Shown here in pieces: positions 52,384 through 60,260 of a stretch of 62,322 nucleotides of DNA. The stretch covers positions 1 to 62,322 of the forward strand of contig CATKXN010000002.1 of NCBI GenBank assembly GCA_949840605.1, given 5' to 3'. The DNA comes from an uncultured Alistipes sp. (GTDB lineage: Bacteria; Bacteroidota; Bacteroidia; Bacteroidales; Rikenellaceae). Each line of letters opens with the position of its first letter. Position 1 is the first letter of the stretch. The position numbers and the translations under genes are program-made. The notes beneath the pieces were generated by a model. The model saw only the letters and a list, made by a program, of their open reading frames with translations. It ran no database searches and was not told the DNA's origin.

Positions 52384-52641
52384 TCACTGCTCGCGTATCT
52401 TGCGGTGCGAGACCAATGCGGCGATCCACAGCAGGACGACCGCGCCGATGACGGCCGTGGCCAGACTGCCCAGCGAACCCACGGGCACCCATCCGAAAAG
52501 CGAGAATATCCAGCCTCCCAGTACGCCGCCGATAAGTCCGACGATCAGGTTGACGAAGAGTCCCGAGCTGCCTCCCTTGACGATCAGATTGGCGATCCAT
52601 CCGGCCGCCAGGCCGAGGAGCAGATACCATAGAAAATACAT
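52384..52641 (-). CDS. GlsB/YeaQ/YmgE-family stress membrane protein
   Basis: An 85-residue, three-helix hydrophobic protein with the family's Gly-rich pattern: WYLLLGLAAGWIANLIVKGG, LIVGLIGGVLGGWIFSLFG and LATAVIGAVVLLWIAALV. Also called transglycosylase-associated protein; it is linked with envelope stress and Asp23 proteins in other bacteria. No partner is adjacent here. Confidence 0.9.
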   Translation of the reverse strand: MYFLWYLLLGLAAGWIANLIVKGGSSGLFVNLIVGLIGGVLGGWIFSLFGWVPVGSLGSLATAVIGAVVLLWIAALVSHRKIREQ

Positions 52642-52693
52642 AGTCGTGCGTTTTAGAACGCACGACTTGCTGCAAAATCCGTTCCCGAAACGT

Positions 52694-52942
52694 TTACAAA
52701 GCCTTTTTCAGCGCTTTTGCCAACTGATCGGGGCACGAGGTGCCCCGGCCCCGGCAGTCGATGCCTTCGAGCCGTGCCACGGCCTCCGAAGCCGTCATTC
52801 CCCGCACGAGGGCCGCGACGCCCTGCTGGTTGCCGTGACAGCCGCCCGTGAATGCGACGCTGCGGACGATGCCGTTTTCCACTTCGATTTCGATCTGCCG
52901 CGAGCAGGTCCCCTGGCAGTCGTGGGTGATTTTCCGTATCAT
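52694..52942 (-). CDS. TSCPD-domain protein (TIGR03905 type)
   Basis: An 82-residue protein from MIRKITHDCQGTCSRQIEI to the C-terminal TSCPDQLAKALKKAL, carrying four conserved cysteines (DCQGTC, GGCHGNQQG, DCRGRG, TSCPD). The TSCPD domain is the zinc-binding tail known from vitamin B12-dependent ribonucleotide reductases; as a free small protein its role is unknown. The upstream ATG at 52981 overlaps a terminator and is rejected. Confidence 0.88.
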   Translation of the reverse strand: MIRKITHDCQGTCSRQIEIEVENGIVRSVAFTGGCHGNQQGVAALVRGMTASEAVARLEGIDCRGRGTSCPDQLAKALKKAL

Positions 52943-52969
52943 GTGCTTATCGTGTGACGAAAGAAATGA

Positions 52970-52996
52970 AAAGAGCCGCAATGGATTGCAGCTCTT
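52970..52996 (-). terminator. terminator of yajC
   Basis: On the minus strand AAGAGCTGCAAT, CC, ATTGCGGCTCTTTT: a 12-bp stem with one mismatch followed by T-rich sequence, 20 bases beyond the yajC stop. Confidence 0.7.
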
Positions 52997-53015
52997 AACG
53001 ATATGACGGTCGCTC

Positions 53016-53336
53016 CTACTGACGCTGGAGGTCCGAGTTATCGGCTACGACCATGTTTTTGTCGATGCGCAGCGTGACGTTGCCGTCGACCTCGATCAGC
53101 AGGGTGGTCTCCTTGATCTCCTTAACGACGCCGTAGATTCCGCCGGCGGTGATGATCTTGTCACCTTTTTTCAGACCGTTGCGGAACTCCTGCATCTGTT
53201 TGCGGCGCTTGGCCTCGGGGCGCCACATGAAGAGCCAGAGAACCAGCACCATAAGGCCGATCATAATGATGAAACTGTACTGCTGCATGAAACCCGGCTG
53301 GGGTTCTATGGGCGCTGCCTGAAGAAAATTAATCAT
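53016..53336 (-). CDS. yajC: preprotein translocase subunit YajC
   Basis: A 106-residue accessory protein of the SecDF-YidC membrane complex. Features are one N-terminal helix (YSFIIMIGLMVLVLWLFMW), the basic RPEAKRRKQMQEFRNGLKKGDKIITAGGIYGVV segment and a small beta domain (LLIEVDGNVTLRIDKNMVV). The start MINFLQAAPIEP is fixed by the promoter; the longer upstream frame is untranslated leader. nusB, DUF1573 and yajC keep the order common in Bacteroidota. Confidence 0.95.
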   Translation of the reverse strand: MINFLQAAPIEPQPGFMQQYSFIIMIGLMVLVLWLFMWRPEAKRRKQMQEFRNGLKKGDKIITAGGIYGVVKEIKETTLLIEVDGNVTLRIDKNMVVADNSDLQRQ

Positions 53337-53376
53337 AGTGTTATTCTGTTTTAAGTGTTTATTTCTGTGAACGAAG

Positions 53377-53408
53377 CAAAGATACGAAAAAGAACGAACA
53401 ATGCCAAA
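53377..53408 (-). promoter_or_regulatory. promoter of yajC (proximal)
   Basis: Minus-strand TTTG (53408-53405), 20 bases, TATCTTTG (53384-53377): canonical. Confidence 0.8.
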
Positions 53409-53466
53409 ACCGGATTGGACCCGGCTCGGCCAAACGGCCCGACTCCTAAAAGGGTCGTTACGACCC

Positions 53467-53497
53467 CAAAGATACGTAAAAGAACGGAATAAACAAG
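53467..53497 (-). promoter_or_regulatory. second, distal promoter-like copy upstream of yajC
   Basis: CTTG (53497-53494), 19 bases, TATCTTTG (53474-53467) on the minus strand. The flanks (GATACGAAAAAGAACG versus GATACGTAAAAGAACG on the plus strand) repeat those of the proximal promoter 90 bases away, with a GGGTCG-TTA-CGACCC hairpin between. Confidence 0.5.
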
Positions 53498-53500
53498 CAT

Positions 53501-53914
53501 TTATTCCACTTCGGCTTCGACGAAAAGCCGCAGGGGCTGCTTTGCGCCCGCCAGTGAGATATCCAGGGTTTTGAGCTGCCAGCCCCACAGGCCGCGCGAA
53601 TCGAAGGTGAGCGTCACCTGCTGCGCGTCCCCCGGCGCAACGGGCTGTGATTCAAATTCGAGCGTCGTGCATCCGCAGCTGCGCCGATAGGAGGCGACGG
53701 CCACCGGACGGCCCGTCTCGTTGGACAGCCACAGCCGCAGCTGGGCGATCTCGCCCGATCCGAGGCGTCCGAAACGCACGGTGTCGGTGCCTCCCGTGGT
53801 GAGAATCGAATCCGTAAGCGCGATAATCCGGCCTTTGCGTCCGGTCGCCTGCGGGCGTGTGCCGCAAGCCGCCGCCAGAACGGCCAGAACGAGGATCGCC
53901 GACGCGCGCAACAT
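53501..53914 (-). CDS. DUF1573 lipoprotein
   Basis: A 137-residue protein with lipobox LAAACG after an 11-residue hydrophobic core. The DUF1573 beta-sandwich shows LSNETGRPVAVASYRRSCGCTTLEFESQPVAPGDAQQVTLTF, given here as the key CGCTTLEF and PVAPGDAQQ parts, typical of Bacteroidota secreted proteins of unknown function. It lies 12 bases after nusB. Confidence 0.88.
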   Translation of the reverse strand: MLRASAILVLAVLAAACGTRPQATGRKGRIIALTDSILTTGGTDTVRFGRLGSGEIAQLRLWLSNETGRPVAVASYRRSCGCTTLEFESQPVAPGDAQQVTLTFDSRGLWGWQLKTLDISLAGAKQPLRLFVEAEVE

Positions 53915-53926
53915 GCCGGAAAGGGG

Positions 53927-54865
53927 TTATTCGATCAGGCCGCGGCCTGCCTTTTTGATGCTCCCGTCGGCGGTCAGCGACTCGACGATCTTGTCCAGCA
54001 CGCCGTTGATGAAGGTGCTGCTGCCGGGGGTGGAGTAGTATTTCGAGATCTCGATCCACTCGTCCAGCGTCACCTTGACGGGAATCGACGGGAACGAGGT
54101 CAGCTCGGCCATCGCCGTGCCGATGATGAGGTTGTCCATGAAGACAATGCGCTCGACGTCCCAGTTCGACGTGAACTTCTCGATATAGTCCTGATAGGCT
54201 GTGTAGTTGACCAGCGACTTTTCGAACAGCGTCTTGACGAACGCCGGGTCCTCGTCGCTCTTGAATTTCGGGGGAACCCGCACGTCGGTGTGCGACACGC
54301 GCAGCCCCGACAGCGTGCGCAGAATCATGATGACGATGTAGGGGAGGTCGTCGCTCCACAGGATCGACATCTCTTCCAGCACGTCGTCCAGCGCCTCGCA
54401 GGTCTGGAGTTCCTTGAAAAACTCCTCCAGCAGTTTTTTGTCCTCGTCGAACGGGCGCTCTTCGCGCTGCATGTATTCCTGGTAATAGTCGCTTTCGGTG
54501 AGCTGTGTGTAGAGCGTGCGGATCAGCTCGGGGTATTTCGCCCAGCCCAGTTTGCGGGCGGCGACATGGTCGTTCACCGCGTCGCTGTTGGCGATGGTGC
54601 GGATCACGGCGTTGTCCACGAATTTGGTGTTGGGGTTTAGGTCCTCGAATGTCGGCAGTTTTTTCTGTTTGGCCAGTTCCTGACGCTGCTCGGCATAGCG
54701 CGCGATCTCCACGGGAAGGGTCAGTATCTGGAAATAGAGGTCGTAGGCTTTGTCGACGGATGCCATGAGTGTCTTTTCCGACGCGATCATGTTGTCGGCA
54801 CCCGATTTGAGATGGGCGAACAGCGCCTTGACGACCTTTATACGGAGTAATCTTCTGCTCAACAT
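53927..54865 (-). CDS. nusB: transcription antitermination factor NusB (long Bacteroidota form)
   Basis: NusB binds boxA RNA with S10 to form rRNA antitermination complexes. The 312-residue chain starts MLSRRLLRIKVVKALFAH and contains the usual helical core at the C-terminal half (NWDVERIVFMDNLIIGTAMAEL, PSIPVKVTLDEWIEISKYY, STPGSSTFINGVLDKIV). It is about twice the length of E. coli NusB because of the N-terminal and central insertion, which is normal for Bacteroidota. Confidence 0.94.
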   Translation of the reverse strand: MLSRRLLRIKVVKALFAHLKSGADNMIASEKTLMASVDKAYDLYFQILTLPVEIARYAEQRQELAKQKKLPTFEDLNPNTKFVDNAVIRTIANSDAVNDHVAARKLGWAKYPELIRTLYTQLTESDYYQEYMQREERPFDEDKKLLEEFFKELQTCEALDDVLEEMSILWSDDLPYIVIMILRTLSGLRVSHTDVRVPPKFKSDEDPAFVKTLFEKSLVNYTAYQDYIEKFTSNWDVERIVFMDNLIIGTAMAELTSFPSIPVKVTLDEWIEISKYYSTPGSSTFINGVLDKIVESLTADGSIKKAGRGLIE

Positions 54866-54927
54866 ATCTTTTAGAACGATTTTAACGGCCGCAAAAATAC
54901 AATTAATAATTAAGAATTAAAAATTAA

Positions 54928-55083
54928 GCAGCGGGAATCTTTCTCCGACTTTCCTGGTGGGGATGGATTGCCGGATTCCTTGTTTTCACAATCATCAGTA
55001 TGGGGTTGCTGGCAAAAGCCACGCAGAGTTTACCGATAGGCACCGCCTATGCTGTATGGACTGGTATAGGGGCGGTTGGCACG
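54928..55083 (+). pseudogene. remnant of a small multidrug resistance (SMR/EmrE-SugE) exporter
   Basis: Reading from 54928, the plus strand encodes [19 protein letters not shown] and then [24 protein letters not shown]. This aligns with the TM2-TM3 part of EmrE/QacE/SugE proteins (around EmrE residues 27-72), including the diagnostic P-x-G-x-A-Y-A-x-W-x-G-x-G. There is no start codon, an in-frame stop lies just upstream (54925-54927), TM1 with its essential Glu is missing, and similarity ends at 55083 before TM4. It therefore is a dead fragment, lying at the edge of the Sel1 gene patch. A/T-rich simple sequence (54900-54927) precedes it. Confidence 0.8.
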
Positions 55084-55114
55084 GTATCGCCCTCGAAGCA
55101 CAACGTGCGCAGTT

Positions 55115-56287
55115 TCATTTTCTAAAATCTCTGAATTTCTTGTTGTTGAGGGCATTTTCTGCGGCAAGGCTGCAATTCCCGGCGGCGAGTTTGAACCAGT
55201 CGTACGCCTGCCGTAAATCGACATCCACGCCCAATCCTTTCATATACATGTTGCCGATTTCGTACTGCGCCGTTCCAAGCTCATGCATATATTTCCTTCG
55301 GAGGTTACTTCGTGAGGCAATCTGCCGATACAGTTCCATCGCAACGGTGTAGTCTTTCTCTCCGCCGAGTCCGCGCTTGTAACAATCGGCAAGCATCAAC
55401 TGCGCCGGCACATCACCGGCATCCGCTCCGCAGCGATACCATTCGCGGGCTTTCGACAAATCCTGCTCAACGCCGCGCCCTTCGAAGTATACGCTTCCGA
55501 CACAGCGATAAGCCTCTTTATGGCCCAACGCGGCGGCTTTCATATAGCAGTCCAAAGACTTCTGCCAATCCTCATCAGACCGGCTATAAATTTGTCCGAG
55601 GTTGAGCCAGCCTTCCGCATCGTTTTCCCCGACAGCTATTTCGGAATACAGCGTCGCAGCGTCATCTTCGGAAGTGTCGGTATCATCATCTTCGATAAGT
55701 TCCAATACTTCATCAGGAACACCGGTTCCATAATAAAGGATGTCAGCCAATTTCTTCCTGACCGCCATATTCCCTTTATCCGCTTTGGCTTTCAGCATCT
55801 CGATCCAGCGGTCGTGCCATTCGCGGGCGATAGCTATGCCTTCTTCCGGGGCAATATCACCGGGGCAGTCATTGACATAAAGATTCATAAGTGCCTCTGC
55901 CGCACCTGCCACGCCTTTGGCTGCTTTATCTTCCAGAATGGCAATCCTCCGCTTATGCCATTTCAACACGAAGGCTTTTTTATCCTGTGCTTCAATCTCG
56001 TCATCCGGGAAATCGTAGCGATAGAGATTTGCCAATGCTTCCGCAGCCTTTTCATTTCCCTTGTCGGCGGCTTTCTCAAACCAATAGATTGCCTTTTGAT
56101 TATCGCAGTCCTCGCCATAGCCCCACGAATAATATTTGCCGAGCACGTATTGCGCCTTGGCGTTTCCTTTCTCGGCAACAGGCGTAATGACGGATACCGC
56201 CACCCGTGCTTGTTCCAAATCGCCTTCACCCGCATAATGGCGAGTAACGTGTTGTATGATTTTATATTGTTCAACCAGATTATTCAT
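55115..56287 (-). CDS. Sel1-like repeat protein
   Basis: A 390-residue soluble protein from [13 protein letters not shown], built of Sel1-type repeats: [30 protein letters not shown] (key parts A-x-x-x-L-G and A-x-x-W-F-x-K-A-A), [41 protein letters not shown] and [20 protein letters not shown]. An acidic linker ([12 protein letters not shown]) sits in the middle. There is no signal peptide. Its C-terminal third is closely similar to that of the upstream Sel1 gene. Codons are A/T-richer than the core genes. It overlaps the upstream gene by eight bases. Confidence 0.85.
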   Translation of the reverse strand: MNNLVEQYKIIQHVTRHYAGEGDLEQARVAVSVITPVAEKGNAKAQYVLGKYYSWGYGEDCDNQKAIYWFEKAADKGNEKAAEALANLYRYDFPDDEIEAQDKKAFVLKWHKRRIAILEDKAAKGVAGAAEALMNLYVNDCPGDIAPEEGIAIAREWHDRWIEMLKAKADKGNMAVRKKLADILYYGTGVPDEVLELIEDDDTDTSEDDAATLYSEIAVGENDAEGWLNLGQIYSRSDEDWQKSLDCYMKAAALGHKEAYRCVGSVYFEGRGVEQDLSKAREWYRCGADAGDVPAQLMLADCYKRGLGGEKDYTVAMELYRQIASRSNLRRKYMHELGTAQYEIGNMYMKGLGVDVDLRQAYDWFKLAAGNCSLAAENALNNKKFRDFRK

Positions 56288-56858
56288 GGTTAAGTGCGTT
56301 TTCTGCATCAGTATTGCCTTTCTTGGCGGCGAGTTTGAAATAACGGGCGGCTTTCTTCAGATCGACCGGCACACCCGAGCCGTTGAGATACATATTGCCG
56401 ATTGCGTACAGCGCGGTTCCGATGCCGTCAGCATATTTATTCCAAAAATGACCGGTGCGTTCTGCGAGATGCAGATATTGTTCCATCGCTTTTGAGTAAT
56501 CAACCTTGCCACCAATGCCACGCTTGTAACAGTCAGCCAATTGCAGAGTAGCTGTTATCTCACCCATATCAGCACCTTTCCTGTACCATAGGCGAGCCTT
56601 TGCAGGATTCTTTTCTACACCCTGACCATCCAAATAAGCATCACCCACCATTGCAAACGCTTCGGAATAGTCATGTGCGGCAGCCTTCTTGAAGCATGTA
56701 AAGGCTTTTTTGAAATCAGCCAACTGCCGGTATGCTTGCCCCATCATACACCATGCCTCACCCTTCTCAGTGAAGGATTCATCGCCTTCAACAATATTCT
56801 TGTAACGATTTATGGATTGCCTGAGAGCGTTGTCCATATTATCTGCTTGATTCTTCAT
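56280..56858 (-). CDS. Sel1-like repeat protein, paralogue of the next gene
   Basis: A 192-residue protein from MKNQADNMDNALRQS with Sel1 repeats: [57 protein letters not shown] and ALYAIGNMYLNGSGVPVDLKKA. The last 110 residues align almost repeat for repeat with the C-terminus of its downstream neighbour, indicating gene duplication. The first 32 residues of the longer frame (from 56954) look spurious. Sel1 proteins mediate protein contacts; the partner is unknown. Confidence 0.82.
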   Translation of the reverse strand: MKNQADNMDNALRQSINRYKNIVEGDESFTEKGEAWCMMGQAYRQLADFKKAFTCFKKAAAHDYSEAFAMVGDAYLDGQGVEKNPAKARLWYRKGADMGEITATLQLADCYKRGIGGKVDYSKAMEQYLHLAERTGHFWNKYADGIGTALYAIGNMYLNGSGVPVDLKKAARYFKLAAKKGNTDAENALNHE

Positions 56859-56913
56859 GTCCACAAACTCACTCCAATGCTCAGCTCTGACAGTTTCAGC
56901 AATAAAAGTCCTT

Positions 56914-57381
56914 CTATGTCGACTTTTTTTTGCGGATATGACTTTGATAAACACAATATACGATTCCGGCTGCGAGCAGAACCAGGATGCAATAACCGGT
57001 ATTTCGGGCGCTTGCGGTCACCATTTCTTCGAGCGACTTTTCCGGATAGAGAAGCGCGATCATGCACAAAAAATAGAGAAGGCAGGTACCCATGCTTTTG
57101 ATCGTGATGAACCGGAAAATACTCAGATCGTCATCTTTACTTTCGTTTGCATCGGGAACCGGAACGGTATCGGGATTTTTAACCGGACCCTTTCGGATCC
57201 GATTGTACAAATAGACGGAAGAAAAGACGATGAAACTTACAACCGTATAGACGATAATGCGCCGCACGATGCGTTCTGGAGAGTATTCTGTTCCGGGAAA
57301 TGGCAGAAACATCACGATCATTATGATGATGTAAAAATTGACCAACCCTTTGAGAAATACTTTCAATTCTGTCTTATTCAT
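56914..57381 (-). CDS. membrane protein of unknown function, first gene of the Sel1 operon
   Basis: A 155-residue protein with four membrane helices (GLVNFYIIIMIVMFLPF, IIVYTVVSFIVFSSVYLY, GTCLLYFLCMIALLY, YCILVLLAAGIVYCVY) and basic C-terminus HIRKKKST. I do not recognise a family. It lies 55 bases upstream of the first Sel1 gene on the same strand, with a promoter in front, so the three genes probably form one unit. Base composition is clearly A/T-richer than the surrounding chromosome. Confidence 0.75.
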   Translation of the reverse strand: MNKTELKVFLKGLVNFYIIIMIVMFLPFPGTEYSPERIVRRIIVYTVVSFIVFSSVYLYNRIRKGPVKNPDTVPVPDANESKDDDLSIFRFITIKSMGTCLLYFLCMIALLYPEKSLEEMVTASARNTGYCILVLLAAGIVYCVYQSHIRKKKST

Positions 57382-57406
57382 GGTCGATTTGAGAGTTAGT
57401 GTGTGG

Positions 57407-57437
57407 CTAATATACTATTTTTTGATAGAGAATCAAA
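57407..57437 (-). promoter_or_regulatory. promoter of the Sel1 operon
   Basis: Minus-strand TTTG (57437-57434), 19 bases, TATATTAG (57414-57407), one mismatch to TAnnTTTG. RNA would start near 57400. Confidence 0.6.
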
Positions 57438-57492
57438 CGGTTGAATATAATTTTTAATGATTCCTCCCGGACGATCGCGTTCAAATTCTTCT

Positions 57493-57500
57493 TATCTTTG
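57493..57500 (+). promoter_or_regulatory. -7 box (TATCTTTG) of the flavoprotein operon
   Basis: Exact TAnnTTTG eight bases before the ATG at 57508; the longer frame from 57457 would start upstream of it. Confidence 0.65.
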
Positions 57501-57507
57501 CACCCGT

Positions 57508-58779
57508 ATGGAACAAATGGAAGAAAAACAGCCGTATGACGTCATCGTCGTCGGGGCGGGTGCCGCGGGCATGATGGCCGCGGGTACCGCGGCGCGCAAC
57601 GGGCTTCGCGTGCTGCTGATCGAAAAGATGGAGAAGTCGGGCCGCAAGGTCCGCATCACGGGCAAGGGCCGCTGCAACGTCACCAACGCCCGGCCAGCCG
57701 AGGAATTTGCGGAGCAGGTGCGCACCAACGCCGGCTTTTTCGCGCAGGCGTTCGCCGAGTTCAACAACCGTGCGGCGATCAAATTTTTCGAACGCGCGGG
57801 CGTGAAGCTCGAAATCGAACGCGGCGAGCGGGTTTTCCCCAAGAGCGGTAAGGCGTGGGACATCGCCAACGCCCTGCTGGAATACTGCTACGAGAACGGC
57901 GTCAAGATTATCTACGACACGCGCGTCACGGAGATCATGACCCTCGGAAACCGGGTCTTCGGCGTGAAATATATCAACAAGCGGGGTTTCGAACGCAAGG
58001 AGGAGTGTGCGCAGGTGATCCTCGCCACGGGCGGCGTGTCGTATCCCGCCACCGGATCGACGGGCGACGGCTATGCCTTCGCCGCCGACCTGGGCCACAC
58101 GATCGAACCGCTGCGTCCGTCGCTGACGCCGCTCGTCTCGTCGCACGCCCAGATCCGCTACCTCGACAAGGTGCTGCTGCGCAACGTGCGCGCCACCTTA
58201 TATATAGACAATGAACCCGTGCGCGAGGAGTTCGGCGAAATCGGGTTTTCCGACCGCGGCATCGAGGGTGCCGTGGCGCTGCGCATGAGCCGCGACGCGG
58301 TGGACGCCCTGATCGACGGCAGGCGGGTGAAACTGACGCTCGACCTGAAACCCGCGCTCACGGAGGAGGTTTTGCGCGACCGCATCGCCCGCGAGCTGGC
58401 CGAACTGAAACCCACGGAGTTCTTCGGCGAGCTGCTGCGCAAGCTGGTTCCCAAACCGCTGGTGATCCCGCTGGCGCAGGAGATGGACATCCATTCGAAA
58501 TGCTATGTCAGCAAGCTCACCGAGGAGCAGATCACGCGTCTCGTGCGGACGCTCAAGGGGCTGACCTTCCCGATCACGGACTATGCGCCGTTCGAATACG
58601 CCGTTACGACGGCCGGCGGCGTGCGGTGCGCGGAGGTGAATCCCTATACGATGGAGTCATTGAAAGTCAAAGGTTTGTATTTCGCCGGCGAAGTGCTCGA
58701 CCTCGATGCCAATACGGGCGGTTACAACCTCCAGATCGCCTTTTCGACGGGGCGGCTGGCCGGCATGCTCAAAAAATAG
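57508..58779 (+). CDS. HI0933-family NAD(P)/FAD-dependent oxidoreductase
   Basis: A 423-residue flavoprotein from MEQMEEKQPYDVIVV. The N-terminal dinucleotide fold reads GAGAAGMMAAGTAARNG (GxGxxG), followed by EKMEKSGRKVRITGKGRCNVTNA, the diagnostic G-K-G-R-C-N-x-T-N loop, and ATGGVSYPATGSTGDGYAFA. The C-terminus has GGVRCAEVNPYTMES and GEVLDLDANTGGYNLQIAFSTG, a second FAD contact. The family is annotated variously as aminoacetone oxidase or BaiN-like; the substrate is unknown. It leads three tightly spaced genes. Confidence 0.92.
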   Translation: MEQMEEKQPYDVIVVGAGAAGMMAAGTAARNGLRVLLIEKMEKSGRKVRITGKGRCNVTNARPAEEFAEQVRTNAGFFAQAFAEFNNRAAIKFFERAGVKLEIERGERVFPKSGKAWDIANALLEYCYENGVKIIYDTRVTEIMTLGNRVFGVKYINKRGFERKEECAQVILATGGVSYPATGSTGDGYAFAADLGHTIEPLRPSLTPLVSSHAQIRYLDKVLLRNVRATLYIDNEPVREEFGEIGFSDRGIEGAVALRMSRDAVDALIDGRRVKLTLDLKPALTEEVLRDRIARELAELKPTEFFGELLRKLVPKPLVIPLAQEMDIHSKCYVSKLTEEQITRLVRTLKGLTFPITDYAPFEYAVTTAGGVRCAEVNPYTMESLKVKGLYFAGEVLDLDANTGGYNLQIAFSTGRLAGMLKK

Positions 58780-58784
58780 AAACC

Positions 58785-59297
58785 ATGAGGCTCGGCGGAT
58801 ATCCTCTTTCGCTCCGGCTGCCCGGGCGGGTCGCGGAATTGCGCAACCGCCTCTCCCGCGCCCGTTATTTTCGCGGACACGGGGTGCATTCGCCGTTCGT
58901 CTACGACATCGTGCGCGAGGTGTTCATGCGCGACGGACTGCTTCCGGGCGACCGGACGGTTTACGAGTCCCTGACGGCTGCGGGGGTATCCCGACGCCGT
59001 GCCGTGCAGCTGCAGAACCTGGCGATTCACTGCGGTTACAAGACGTTTGGCCTGAATCGTGCGGATGCGGAGTTGTGCGTGGTGACGCGCGACCTGCCGC
59101 GGGCCGAAACGCTGGCGCTGGTGCGCGAGGCGGGTGCAGCGGGACACACCGTGGCCGTCATGTCGCCCTACGACGGGCGAGTGCGGCAGGCGCTGTGCGC
59201 CCAGATCGTTGCGCGACACCGTTCGACGACGGTAGACAACCGCGGTTACCTGCTGATTTTCAACAACCATTTGCCTAAACAACACTTCCGGATATGA
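58785..59297 (+). CDS. reduced methyltransferase-like protein, probably inactive
   Basis: A 170-residue protein. Its N-terminus (RYFRGHGVHSPFVYDIVREVF) and C-terminus (LLIFNNHLPKQHFRI) resemble the two ends of Bacteroidota class I SAM methyltransferases that begin with a GxHSPFxYD motif and end in KQHF. The usual SAM-binding E-x-G-x-S-x-G motif is absent between them; only about 100 residues remain where some 170 are expected. It may be a degenerated or re-purposed relative. It overlaps the next gene by ATGA. Confidence 0.65.
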   Translation: MRLGGYPLSLRLPGRVAELRNRLSRARYFRGHGVHSPFVYDIVREVFMRDGLLPGDRTVYESLTAAGVSRRRAVQLQNLAIHCGYKTFGLNRADAELCVVTRDLPRAETLALVREAGAAGHTVAVMSPYDGRVRQALCAQIVARHRSTTVDNRGYLLIFNNHLPKQHFRI

Positions 59298-59845
59298 AAG
59301 TATATACCAAGACGGGCGACAAAGGGACTACTTCGCTGATCGGCGGCGAACGGGTCTTCAAGACCGACGAGCGGGTCGAGGCTTACGGTTCGGTGGACGA
59401 ACTGGCGGCTTTCACGGCCCTGCTGGCCGACAACCTGCGTGCGGACGACGCGCTGGCGGCTTGCGTCGGCGACCTGAACCGCATTCTTTCGCGGCTGATG
59501 ACCGTCGAGGCCCTGCTGGCGACGGGCGAGTCGGGAAGCGACAAGGTCGCTCCGTTGGATCCTGAGGCCGTCACGTGGCTCGAAAGTCGCATCGACGCCA
59601 TGCAGGAGGCGTTGCAACCCATCGACAAGTTCACGATCCCCGGCGGGCATGCCGCCGTGTCGCTGTGCCACGTCTGCCGCACTGTCTGCCGGCGCTCGGA
59701 ACGTGCGGCGCTCCGGGTCGATGCGAAATACGGCGTCGAGCCGTCGGTGCTGGTCTGGCTGAACCGTCTTTCGGACTATTTTTACCTGCTCGGACGCACG
59801 CTGACAGTTCATTATGAGGTGAAAGAGGTTTTGTGGATTCCTTAA
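59294..59845 (+). CDS. cob(I)alamin adenosyltransferase, PduO type
   Basis: Transfers the adenosyl group of ATP to cob(I)alamin to make coenzyme B12. The 183 residues begin VYTKTGDKGTTSLIGGERVFK, the ATP-binding signature, and include VEAYGSVDELAAF, FTIPGGHAAVSLCHVCRTVCRRSERAA (R-x-x-C-R-R-x-E-R) and LNRLSDYFYLLGR. All are hallmarks of PduO/MMAB enzymes. It follows the previous gene by an ATGA overlap. No other cobalamin gene is in the window. Confidence 0.94.
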   Translation: MKVYTKTGDKGTTSLIGGERVFKTDERVEAYGSVDELAAFTALLADNLRADDALAACVGDLNRILSRLMTVEALLATGESGSDKVAPLDPEAVTWLESRIDAMQEALQPIDKFTIPGGHAAVSLCHVCRTVCRRSERAALRVDAKYGVEPSVLVWLNRLSDYFYLLGRTLTVHYEVKEVLWIP

Positions 59846-59931
59846 ATTGTTGATTTGTAAATGATTGAGTGGGCTGTGGCGATGTTTTATCGTTTTTTCT
59901 TTGTTTTTCTCAATTTTTTTATACTTTTGCA

Positions 59932-59939
59932 AATCAGTC
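59932..59939 (+). promoter_or_regulatory. -7 box (TACTTTTG) of the DUF2795 gene
   Basis: Exact TAnnTTTG inside a T-rich stretch, 67 bases before the ATG at 60007. Confidence 0.6.
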
Positions 59940-60006
59940 ATATTGGATAATAAGCCTTTAGGGGCTTTTAATCCATTGATATTTGGGAACTTAAAAATTT
60001 GTGACT

Positions 60007-60228
60007 ATGTATTGGACACTTGAATTGGCTTCGAAACTCGAAGACGCCCCCTGGCCCGCAACCAAAGAGGAGCTGATTGATTACGCGGTACGTTCGGGAG
60101 CGCCGCTTGAGGTGCTCGAGAACCTGCAGGAAATAGAAGACGAAGGCGAGATCTACGAATCGATCGAAGACATCTGGCCCGACTATCCTTCGAAAGACGA
60201 TTTCTTCTTCAACGAGGAAGAGTACTGA
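60007..60228 (+). CDS. DUF2795 small acidic protein
   Basis: A 73-residue protein, MYWTLELASKLEDAPWPATK onward, with the DUF2795 motif ATKEELIDYAVRSGAPLEVLENLQEI and a very acidic tail ending DDFFFNEEEY. It is near-identical in layout across Bacteroidales; function is unknown. The GTG at 60001 would add two residues; ATG 60007 is the usual start. It ends at a strong terminator. Confidence 0.9.
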   Translation: MYWTLELASKLEDAPWPATKEELIDYAVRSGAPLEVLENLQEIEDEGEIYESIEDIWPDYPSKDDFFFNEEEY

Positions 60229-60230
60229 TG

Positions 60231-60260
60231 AAAATGCGGAGACAGACCTCCGCATTTTTT
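60231..60260. terminator. bidirectional terminator between DUF2795 and the methyltransferase gene
   Basis: AAAATGCGGAG, loop ACAGAC, CTCCGCATTTT plus T-run: a perfect 11-bp stem shared by two convergent genes. Confidence 0.9.

Noticed and set aside
54957..55352. 131-codon frame starting [13 protein letters not shown]
   Set aside because: Out of frame with the SMR similarity and overlapping the Sel1 gene; composition is non-protein-like.
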